Of a stretch of 64,000 nucleotides of DNA, positions 11,641-21,800 are shown piece after piece. Source of the DNA: Castor canadensis (lineage: Eukaryota; Chordata; Mammalia; Rodentia; Castoridae); the NCBI RefSeq assembly GCF_047511655.1, contig NC_133395.1, positions 148,232,318 to 148,296,317 of the forward strand. The letters run 5' to 3'. The translations under genes and the position numbers were made by a program. Below the pieces are notes generated by a model that saw only the letters and a program-made list of their open reading frames with translations, searched no databases and had not been told where the DNA came from. The first letter of the stretch is position 1, and each line of letters opens with the position of its first letter.

Positions 11641-12067
11641 CCCCAGCTCATCAATACCTGGCAGGGCCGCACATAGCAAAAAAGCAGCGTTTTAACAAAC
11701 ATTTGTACCTGTTGACAATGAGAAAAACAATGGTGAGAAGTGACCCCTGCGTCCATGGATCTGACGATTCGCGCAGGGGTGGACAGAAAACATTCCAAAA
11801 GACTCATGAGTGATTCGGTGCCCCAGGAAAGCCACTAAGAAGGGGCGCCCTGTCCCCTGTAGCCTCGTGATTGTGTGTTGTTGGAAACAGAGCCCACTTG
11901 GGTCACAACTGAGTGTTCAGTGCCCATGCCCACCATAGGTCAATGGGATAGCCCCTATTTTCATTCAGACCACAGGCTCCTGGGGGCCCAATAGAATGGA
12001 ACCAGCTCTGTCCTATCCCTCCTCATGGCCTTCCAGGGATGTCAGACGACAGTGTTTTCCTCTCTGG

Positions 12068-12088
12068 CCCCCCCCCCCCCCCCCCCCC
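12068..12088 (+). repeat. Homopolymer C tract (21 C)
   Basis: Twenty-one consecutive C residues lie inside the retroviral remnant and read as poly-glycine on the minus strand. The run may be a slippage expansion or an assembly-length artefact. Confidence 0.85.
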
Positions 12089-12170
12089 GTGAATGGGCTG
12101 ATATTTCCCCTGGACGACCTGGCCTCTGCTTCTGGTCTGGGGGGTCTTGGGAGTCCCTGGCCCATTGGGG

Positions 12171-12212
12171 ACATTCACTTGTCCAGTGCCCTTCCTGACG
12201 ACAGTAGGCACA
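12171..12212 (-). other. CCHC zinc knuckle of the degraded retroviral nucleocapsid
   Basis: In one minus-strand frame the spacing Cys-X2-Cys-X4-His-X4-Cys is intact, with an aromatic residue directly after the His, as in gammaretroviral nucleocapsids. A gammaretroviral Gag has one such knuckle, against two in most other retroviruses. Confidence 0.85.
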
Positions 12213-13352
12213 TTGATTTCGCCCTGGCTCCTCCCTAGGGTGGAGGCATCCTGGGGGCATTGGTCACCGTCTGTGGTGACTGCCTGTGCCTCTGCCTGGA
12301 TTAGCTCACGGGGGCTGCCTAACTGTTCAGCAAGGGCTGCTGCAAGGAGGTCCACTTTCCTTTTCATCTTCCTGTCAGCCTCCCGTCTTGCCTCCCGTCT
12401 CAATTGACAAAAACCTTTGTGGCCACCCCCAGAAGCTGGCTGGCATTCATTCCAGTGAATCCCTCCAGTTTCTGTCATTTTTGCCTTATGTGCCCCCGGG
12501 CCTGGCCAACAAAAGTGGAGTTAGTCATCACTGGTTTCCAGTGGCTTTCGGGTCAAAGGGGGTGTACAGGTGGAAGGCCTCACACAGACGCTCATAGAAC
12601 TGGCTGGGACTCTCTTCTGGCCCTTGGAGGAGCTCTGATGTTTTGCTCACATTCATGGCCTTTCTCCCTCCTTCCATCATGCCTCCCAGTAATGCCTCCT
12701 GATGCCGTTCAAGCCACTGGTAATCTCGGCTATTATTGGGGTCCAGTGGGGGTCCTCCTCAGGGGAACTGGGCCTGAGCGTATGCTTGGGTGTCTAGGGT
12801 GCCCTCAGGGACATGGTCTTCTAACCACTTTAGAGCTGCCAACATTATACGGCGTTGCTCTTCAGTATTTATTAAATAGAGTCAGGAGAAGCTGTCGACA
12901 GTCTGCCCAGGTGGGTTTGTGAGTCTGGATGATAGACTGCATCAAATCAATCAGAGTCTGAGGCTTTTCCGTGAAGGAGGGGTATGATGCTTTCCAGTTG
13001 AGGAGCTTTGTGGGAGGAAAAGGCTGGTACACAAATGTCCACCCTCCTTGTATTTGATCATCCTGGTCATAATACACTGGGCTCTGGTCTTCCCTCAGGG
13101 GCATCTACAGGGCAGTGGGAGTCTGAGGAGACTGGCTAGATGTTCCTGATCGAGTGCGGGATGGGGGGTGAGCACTAGCAGAGTTGGAGTGGACATGGGG
13201 TCCACAGGACTCAGTGAGGTCAGGGCAGTTGAGGCCCCAGAGGCTTCCAGACCAGATTTTACAGGTGTGACTGTCCCTCGGGCTTCCCCATCCAATGTTG
13301 AAGGTGAGGGTGTGGAACTGGGCACTGGTGGCAGAGGTGGGTAAAGCAGCAC

Positions 13353-13364
13353 ATAGGGTGGTGG
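13353..13364 (-). other. PPPY late-domain motif in the retroviral remnant
   Basis: A PPPY motif followed by further prolines sits in the linker between the matrix-like and capsid-like parts. That is its usual place in gammaretroviral Gag, where it recruits NEDD4-family ubiquitin ligases. Here it is a fossil only. Confidence 0.7.
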
Positions 13365-14056
13365 AATTTCCTCGGGTTCCTTGGCCAATTACAGGCTCCT
13401 TTGTTTTCTCTCTACACTTGGAAGTTACAGCCACCCTGGCTACCATAGTCCTACAGGCCTCTTCCAGACAGGGCCTTAGCCATGTGGGCTGGCTGAGGAC
13501 AGCACCCTGCCAGCAGTCAATATAGGGAAACTGATCTGGGTGCCCAGGCTTCCCTAGAATTACCCTAGAAACTTCATTAACCACAGTTTTACCTAGTGAC
13601 CCTTCCGGGCCCTACACCAAAAGCAGGCCAATCTACTTCACAAAGGGCCTTAAGCTTGTTAGGAGTTAACTCCACAGTCTCCATTAAATCTCTTTTTAAA
13701 GTTTTTTAACCATACACTCCAAGGGAGTGTTTTTACTCTGATTTCCACCCATTTCCTCCCATTACCAGACTGTCAGACAGACACAAAGGGGTAGGAGTTT
13801 TGGAGAAGGGGGGGGCCCTATTCTTCCACACACAAGGGAGAATATGCGCCCCTTATTGGTGACCTGGATTGGTTGCTCGGCCAGGAATTGCACCTACACA
13901 GTGTCCTCACTTGCTTCATCCCTCCCATGCTGCTCCCCTTATGGGGATTTAGGCATCTCTTAGCCATAGTGTCTGTATAAACCCGGAACCGGAGGCCCTG
14001 TTAGGGCTCACCCTAGACCATATGGCCTCCTCCCTGCTACAGAGCCACAATGCCAG

Positions 14057-14180
14057 CCCATTTTTGTGATAGGTTTTTTGATAGGGTCTCTATTTGCCTG
14101 GGGCTGGTTTCAGAATGTGATCCTTCTAAGCTCTGCCTCCTGAGTAGCCAGGATTACAGACATGAGCCACAGGTGCCCAG
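14057..14180 (-). repeat. Composite SINE, 7SL/B1-like head only
   Basis: The minus strand shows the head of the composite SINE ('cctgtaatcctggctactc'-type, then 'gagaccctatc'-type). The ID-like tail is missing. Confidence 0.75.
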
Positions 14181-15152
14181 GTCAAGTGGTCTTTTCTTAA
14201 CTACTTTTGATTTGTATCATTAGTACAGTAGCTGGAGCTGTTACCATGTGCAGAAGATTGTGGAAGCCCAGCAGCAGAGTGGTGACAGGGAATACCAATG
14301 AGAAGACAGCCAGAGTTCCAGAGTAGCCAAGGCAGAAATGATAAGCAGAGGCAACAGACAAGGAGGGTCGTGAAGGCTGAAGATGAGACAGTGCAGGCCC
14401 TTTGCTGGAAAGGTTCCAGAGAGCTGCCCACTCTCTGGGACCAAGGGTCTCAGAAACCCTGAGGTGTCACTGTAGACTGAAACAGCACCTGAGGCTTGTA
14501 TGAGAGCTGTAACTAGACAGTGCCACCCACCACTGCCCAGGATTACAACAGTGGACTGTACTGCCCAGGGGTTGAAACCCAGAATAAGCCTCCCACTGCA
14601 GTGAGTACCTGGGAACAGGCCCTTAGCTCTCAGAGCCTGCAGCTGAAAGCCTCTGGGTCTGCCTGTCCAGGCCCTAGCCCTTGGGCAGTCACCTACTATT
14701 ATTTCTATCAGAGGAGAGCAGAAACATCCCAGACGACTAGTAACAGGAGCCAGGAGAGCATAATCACAGGGGCTCTCACATTTACCAGTGGCCTTAGTTG
14801 TAGGCCTCAGAAGGCAGCCCAAGCCCATGTCACTGCTGGGCCCTGCTGTACCCAGATCTTATGCTCACCATGTGTCCTCTGCATCCCATTCTCCCCCAAG
14901 TCCCTCAGCTAAGTATGGCAGCCACTCCACTCCGGCTGGTTTTAAGCTAAAGGATTCAGACAACTTCCAAGTATTAAGTGTGAAAAGAGATGAAATGAGG
15001 AAGCCCTAGCCCTTGTGTAGATGTTTTCTGAGGTGCCCCCTTTATAATAAAATCCATTCTGTAGGACAGATGCCAGGAAAAACTGGGTAAGTTCAGAATT
15101 CTCCCCACCAGCATACTTTTCCAAAATGTAGGCCACGGTTTATGAAATGTAA

Positions 15153-15158
15153 TTTATT
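15153..15158 (-). terminator. HMCES: Polyadenylation signal of HMCES
   Basis: On the minus strand AATAAA lies 345 bases after the HMCES stop codon, giving a 3' UTR of roughly 360-370 nt. No earlier AATAAA occurs between the stop and this point. Confidence 0.75.
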
Positions 15159-15502
15159 CAGAACAAAATCACATTGTAAGAACTTGAATCTTTTTAAATG
15201 ACATAAAGAGCCCAGAAGTTGAGAAGAAAACAATCTGCTAGAACAGCAGGCTGGGTCTGACCAAAGCCAGGTAAGGCTTGGAGGAAAGGGCACTAGGCAC
15301 AGGGCCCCTAGGAGACCACAGGTAAAGACAGCTGGCTCAACTCCCTGGCTGCCCTACTGAGAGCCACTTGCCTCATAATCTCTTTAAGTGTCAGTTAACA
15401 CTATGTCACTTTTTCCCCAAGCAGGTATACTCAACTGCAACACAAGAGCCTGTTATGAGCAGCAGTACTGAGTGCAGACCACAGTGGGTCTCTGAAGTCC
15501 TG

Positions 15503-15724
15503 TTACTGATTGTGAGGCCGCTTGGCCTCGGGCTCCTCCTTATCCTGTTTCAGCCATCGCTCCAGAAGTCCTGCGCTGCCTCTCTTGGTGGAAAATGTGC
15601 TCTTCTGCAGGAACTGGCTGGACCACTGGGGTACATCCAACTCCTCCTTCTGTGGTGTTTTGGGGACTTCCTTTCTGGGTGACTTTGTGGCCAGCCACTG
15701 CCTGCTGCCACTTGCTTTGGGCTC
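15503..15724 (-). CDS. HMCES: HMCES coding exon 6 (last)
   Basis: Residues 277-349 and the TAA stop (15505-15503). The exon begins after acceptor 'cttctag' and encodes the flexible basic tail with RQWLATKSP and LLERWLK. This tail lies outside the SRAP domain. Confidence 0.95.
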   Translation of the reverse strand, partial: EPKASGSRQWLATKSPRKEVPKTPQKEELDVPQWSSQFLQKSTFSTKRGSAGLLERWLKQDKEEPEAKRPHNQ

Positions 15725-18700
15725 CTAGAAGAGAGAAGGCAGCCCTCACATCCAGCTTTAGCTTTTGAGAGAAGATGGACTCAGAGAAGAGACTGAGGAG
15801 AAGGCATTAGTCACTGGCCCAGGTCTGGACAATGGGAAGGGAGGGGCCACTCTGTATTCCAAGGGTAGGGGAGTAACACTTGGAGAAGGCTTCACAGAGG
15901 ACACCAGTGAGAGAAGAGAACTGAAGAGCATTCCAAACTTGTGCAGAGAAGGAAGCAGTCTCCAGGAAATAATGTAACCCAGTGAGGCTACAGAGTGTGT
16001 TGGAAAATCAAGCTGGGGAAATATGGATGAGTTTCCAAAAGCCACTACAATCAGGGATACACAGGCTAAACTTTGTGTCTCCTCAATTGTCAGTACTCCC
16101 CTCTGCTCCTACCCCCAAACTGAGATGTTAGCGTAACGCAACCACTCCAGAATGTGACTCCGTGTAGAAGGAAGTCTATGGCAGAAATGGAGCAATGCTG
16201 GATGCCGGAGGCTCACGCCTGTAATCCTAGCTACAGAGGATGCAGAGATCAGGAGGAATGTGGTTCGAAGCCAGCCCAGGCAAATAGTTCATGAAGCCCT
16301 ATCTCAAAAATACCCAACACAAAAAAGGGCTGGTGGAGTGGCTCAAGTGGTAGAGTGACTGCCTGCTTAGCAAGTGTGAGGCCCTGAGTTCAAACCCCAG
16401 TACTGCTCCCTCCCCCAAAAGGAGCAATGTCCAGTGTAAAAGGAATATACATAGCTACATTCATTCACTCATTTATTTATTTATTGATGGCCCTGGTGTT
16501 TGAACTCAGGGCCTCATGCTTGCTAGGCAGACACTCTTACCACTTGAGCCACTCTGCTGGTCCTGTAACTTCATTTTTAGAGAAAAAAAAGCATCAGGGT
16601 TGTGAAAGTTTGCAGAGAACTGATACAAAAGAAAAAAAAGGTGACAGTGATCACAAGTATAGAAAACAAAAAGAGAAACGGGGAAGAAGAGGCAGCTAAT
16701 CCCACAGTCCTCCTTGATCCTGCTCAGGTCTATTTTTTTTTTTCTTCCTTGGCACTGGGGTTTGAACTCATGGCCTCAATGCTTGCTAGCCTGGTGCTCT
16801 TACTGCTTGAGCCAGTCCACAAGCCCTTTTGTGATTTTTTTTTTTTTTTTTTTTTTGAAGATAGGGTCTCATGAACTGTTTGCCCAAGCTGGCTTCAAAC
16901 TGCAATCCTCCTGAGTAGCTAGGATTATAGGCATGAGCCACCAGCACCTGGCTGAGACATCTGTTCTTAGAACATTTTGAGCATGTCCTGCTTCATGACC
17001 CTCCATGCCACCTAGAGACAATCACTACTCCTGAAGGTCAGTGGGCCAAATTTATGCTATGGGGTTTCCTACCACACTCAAGCCTTTTCCCTGGTCAGAC
17101 CCTTGCTAATTCTGAGAAGTTTCAGTGCATGGCAGGAAGGCTCTCAAATGCGTCCAGAGACTGAGGGCTGGAGCTACTCAAACTTGTACTTGGAAAACAG
17201 ACATTAAAAATAAGTCAGCAGGTAATGAAGCTGTAACAAAGGCTGCTTTTTCTCACACTCACCCTTGAGATTAGAAGTCCTTTGGCTTATCAACCACACC
17301 AAAGAAGTTTCTTAATGATAAAGAAGCTCAAACCACGCCCTGAATACTGATTGGGGATATCTAGATAAGGTCCAGTCTTTATTTTGTGTGTGTGCATGCA
17401 CACATGGTGCTGTGGATGGAATCCAGGGTCTCACACATGTTAAAAAAGTGCTCTGTCATTAAGCCACACTTTGAGTCCCAACATTTCCATTTTGGAAGAG
17501 CTTTCCAACAGCTGGATTTGAGAATCACTGTTCTAGTCTATCTTGCAGGCCCAATTTTTTGTTTGTTTGTTTTTATGGTACGGGGTTGAACTCAGGGCCT
17601 ATGCCTTGAGCCATTCCACCAGCTCTTTTTTGTGAAGGGTTTTTTCGAGATAGGGTCTCGTGAACTATTTGCCCAGGCTGGCTTTGAACCATGATCCTCC
17701 TGATCTTTGCTTTGTGAGTAGCTAGGTTATAGGCATGAGCTACTGGCACCTGGTGAAAATGAAAGCTTTTGGTGGTTTAAAATTCTGACTGTGATGAAAT
17801 GACCCAAACATTGTATGCACATACGAATATAATAAAAAAAGAAAAGAAAATTCTGACTGTGAGCTGGGTGCTGATGGCTCACGCCTGTAACCTACCTAGC
17901 TACTTAGCAGGCAGAGATCAGGAGGATCGCAGTTCACAGCCAGCCCAGGCAAATAGTTCACGAGACCCTATCTCGAAAAAACCCTTCACAAAAATAGGGC
18001 TGCTGGAGTGGCTCAAGATGAAGTCCCTGAATTCAAGCCCCAGTACCACAAAAAGAAAAAAAAAAAAAGATGGAAAGAAAGAAAAAAGTTCTGACTATGA
18101 AAGCTGTATCCTGAAATAAAAAGGCCACACTGACAGAAGACAAAGGACTGAAAAGACTGAAAAGACTCAGAGGACTGAAAGCCATAAACCCTTACCTTTT
18201 TAACTACCAAGTCAGCAGGAGCCAGACACTCAGGAGTGTTGTTTCGAGAGTTGTTCACGATTATAGACACTGGATGGAAAGTGATGTTCTCTGTGGGGTG
18301 TATTAACTTCAGAGCTTCCTGGGTTGAGACCTGGCCGAAGTCAAGCCATTTGGAGACTGCCTCCTCTCCATCTAGTATGGCAGGCATCCTAGACAGGGAG
18401 ATTAATAAGGACAGTCAGGACCCAATGAGGGTGGAGAAAGGAGAGACGTGAGTTGCTGATAATGCAGCCACCACAGGGGACCACGGCCCCTGCTCTGCAC
18501 CTCACATGCTGTCTCAGCCACACACTCCCCCATGCAACGTGACAGGACATTACGCTCGATGCCTGGAGAGCTAGCCACACTGTAAAGCTTCATGGTGGAG
18601 GCAATGAGCAGTGCTACAGAAGGATCTATTGCATGCCAGTGTTAACTCTAGCAAACTGGTGAATTTCTACAGTGCTCTTGAGAAAGAACAAGCCTGGAGT

Positions 18701-18830
18701 TCAAATCCTAGTCTCATTAAAAAAAAAATTGTGTGTGTGTGTAGGGTTAGGATGTAACTCAATGGCAAATTCTTGTTGACCATGCCCAAGGCTCTGGGCT
18801 TCATACCCAGCATGGAGGGAAAAAAAAAGA

Positions 18831-18872
<42 letters not shown>

Positions 18873-21800
18873 AAACCCAGGGCCTTGGGCATGACAGACA
18901 CATGTTCAACCATAGGCTATACTCCCAGCCCCTAAAAATGTTAAATCTCTGAAATCCACGTGTACAATTATAATCAGCCAAACCAACTCTAATAATATCT
19001 TAAACAAGTTAAACTTCCTGCTCTCTAGAGAGGAAAGGAAGTGGCTTGCCTGTGGTGGATGTCACGCAAGGCTTTGCAGGAGTCCACAGTGATGATGGTG
19101 TAGGAATACAGGAGGTCCCCTCCCTCTGGGGGCTCCCAGCAGTCAAAGATCCCCGCCATTGTCAGCAGCCTCCAGCTGTCCCAAACCTTCTCCCAGTGCT
19201 TGGGGCTGTCAGCAGCACCACTGCTGGCCGACTGGAAGTAGAACGGGCAGATTAGACACTCAGCAATCCTCTTGCTAGCACATGGGTGCTGCAAACCAAC
19301 AGCAAGGCGGCCATTTAGAAGTCATTTAGCCCATTCCTGACTGACCCACCCCACCTGCTGTCACCAACAAAGTGCTGTGAAGCTAATGCCAACGAACTGA
19401 GCCTGAAGGCAGCTGGATTCTTTAACACAAGGGCTCCAAAGCCATAGGTTTTGGCCTCCTAATACTCTCAGAATTGAAAACCTTCACTTGGCATTCAGAC
19501 CTTCAACTGCACATCAGTCTGAACCCAAGCCAGTCATTTGCAAATGAAACTCTCCCACTACTCCATGGTGTGTCCTGCAGAAGCAACCCTCCTCTGCCCC
19601 AGAGTTTCTTCCCACCCTTGTTCTCATCATACCAGCTCCTACTTACTGTTTAAGATTCAGTTTAAACCTAGAATATAGGAAGCTGAGAGAACATCACTTC
19701 TACCTAACAGTAAGAAAAAAGCTGGGTAATTTACATAATTTGTCTTAAACTTATCAGCGAACTGATGTTGCTAGACAACCCATAAACTTGCAATTTGAGG
19801 ACAGATGCACCTCTAAGGGGAGATAGAATGCATACACTAGCTTGTTGGTTGCAACAGAAGGAAAACAGGGCCTTCATACAAGCAGAAGAGAATTCAGATA
19901 TAATTACCATCAAAATTCTAAATAAAAGTAGAGCATGGGTTTGTTTGAGTACAGATCACTGGGCACTGCAGACATCAGGGGAACTTGCCCTGTCTGACAG
20001 GTTGGGAAGCCTGCAGGAGGCCTTCCTTGCTGTTGCCGCCTAGAATGGAGGGAGAGCTTTCTGCAGCACTTCTCCCCTGGGGACTCCTCTTCAGCTGCCA
20101 GGGAAAAGAGTGGTATTCTCTGAGCCCCTAGGTACAGTGAAAAACCCACTGAGGCTGGGGAACGATAAAAAGACCCCTCCCCCCCAGCCCCCCGCCCTGG
20201 GAAAGAGCAGGATAGTGAGAAAGCCTGAGCCAACAACTAGAGACCTATTCTGCCTAAGACTGAACCCTGGCAAACAGCTACTTCCACCCATCAGATTAGC
20301 CAGCACCAGTGGCAAGCAGAGGCACTCCATCTACTTCTGGAGGTGAGGCAAGACCTCACTAAGGCACAGGCTCCCACAAAATCCTACTGCTGAGGAGAAC
20401 AAGGCTACTGAGAAAAACCTGCTGGAAAGTCAACACTTACTCCAAACCCTAAGAAACACCAGGAACTGAAACCCTGTGCTGAACAATGGCAACAATAACA
20501 AACCCAACCTAGTTTCATTTCTTGCAAGACTGACTTGATCTCACACATTAAAAATCTAATAGAAGAATTCCCAGAAATAAATATTACTTATCTTGGTCTC
20601 TGCCGTACATATTATGTCTGACAACAGATAAAACTTGTAAGACAGGGGGCTGGTGGAGTGGCTCAAGTTGTAGAGTGCCTGCCTAGAAAGTTCATAAGGC
20701 CCTGAGTTCAGACCCCACTACTACCAAGAAAAAGTTGTCTGTAATCCTAGCTACTTGGAAGGCTGAAATCAGAAGGACCACAGTTCAAGGCCAGCCTGGG
20801 GAAATCGGTCATAAGATCCCATCTCCAAAAATAACCAGAGCAAAAATGGACTGGAGGTATAGCTTAGATGGTAGAGTACCCGCTTTGTAAACACAAAGCC
20901 CCGAGTTCAAACCCCAGTACCACCAAAAATACATAATTGTAAGACACACAAAAAGGCTAGAAAAAAAAATACTGCCAAGAGATATTGAAATCAACACAAC
21001 CACACTCAAGACTTGACTGCATTTCCCAGGTGAGGAATATTTAATCACATTAAAGGCTCTGGTGGAAAGGTGGACAACATATTGGAACAGGTAAGGAATT
21101 TCAAGAGAGATACAAACTGCAAACAGAAGCAGAGAACTTGAAGAAAAGTCAGTGAAAATTACTCAAAGCCAAATACAAAGAAGACACCATCCAAGAACTA
21201 GAGGAGATATCAAACTGCAGGTAGGCAGAGTGTGTGCTTGGCATGTGCAAGGCCCTGGCTCCAATTCCTGCCAAAAACAAGGCTGGATGCATGGTTCGAG
21301 TGGTAGTGCCTGCCTAGCAAGTGTAAAGTCCTGAATTCAAATTCCAGTACTGCCAGACAACAACAAAAAAGCCCAGGAAGGGAAGAGAAAATAGAGTAGA
21401 AGAAATATTTGATGCAGTAATGGCTAAGAATTTCCCAAAAATTATGAAAAGACATCAAGCCATACATCCGTGTAGCTCACAAAATAGGCCAAAATATACA
21501 CACACAAAACCATCATCATAGTCAAACTAATAAAAACCAAAGAGAAAATCTTGTAGACAGTGGGATGAGGTGGGAAATCAAGTGGAGGTTAAATGCAATT
21601 GTTAAAAAAAAAAACAAAGACAAAAACAAAACCTCAATCCAAAAGTAGAAAAGGAACAAGGAGTTGATGGAATAAATAGAAAACAATTAGCAAAATAATG
21701 GATTTTAACCCAGTCACGTCAGTGACTATATTAAATGTGCATGTTCAAAACACAAGAGTGCACATCAGATTGTATAAAAAAGACATAGCTATGTACGATG

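Larger units (their letters stand above)
11990..13765 (-). mobile_element. Endogenous retrovirus gag remnant (gammaretrovirus-like, class I)
   Basis: Read on the minus strand, successive fragments match the order of a gammaretroviral Gag: a matrix-like segment (about 13765-13390), a proline-rich linker with a PPPY late-domain motif, a capsid-like segment (about 13104-12862), and a nucleocapsid zinc knuckle of C-X2-C-X4-H-X4-C form at 12171-12212. The segments lie in different frames separated by shifts and stops, so this is a dead copy. No pol, env or flanking LTR pair was recognised. A pure poly-C run interrupts it just after the nucleocapsid part. The limits are approximate. Confidence 0.8.
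6590..15125. other. Intergenic region between H1-10 and HMCES 3' ends
   Basis: No gene was recognised. The interval holds an L1 3' end at 8750-9440, an orphan CpG island at 11300-11640, a decayed retroviral gag on the minus strand at about 12000-13765, and a SINE head at 14057-14180. 6590-8740 and 9450-11280 are unique-looking sequence with no assignable feature beyond a CACGTG E-box near 11115 and a CArG-like 'ctaaatatgg' near 10980. A 195-codon minus-strand frame at 14241-14828 resembles nothing known to me. Confidence 0.6.

Noticed and set aside
11226-11807. 193-codon minus-strand frame over the orphan CpG island
   Set aside because: It covers GC-rich island DNA with Arg/Ala/Gly bias and shows no histone or other domain.
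14241-14828. 195-codon minus-strand frame
   Set aside because: No similarity recognised, no promoter or splice context, and it lies in a region of decayed retroviral and SINE sequence.
18835-18869. CRISPR-like short repeats
   Set aside because: These and the other short repeats are dinucleotide microsatellites in a mammalian genome, with no spacer structure.
20647-20725. tRNA-like sequences with A and B boxes at many sites
   Set aside because: They are SINE tails derived from tRNA. They lack a foldable cloverleaf, end in A-rich tracts and occur in many diverged copies.
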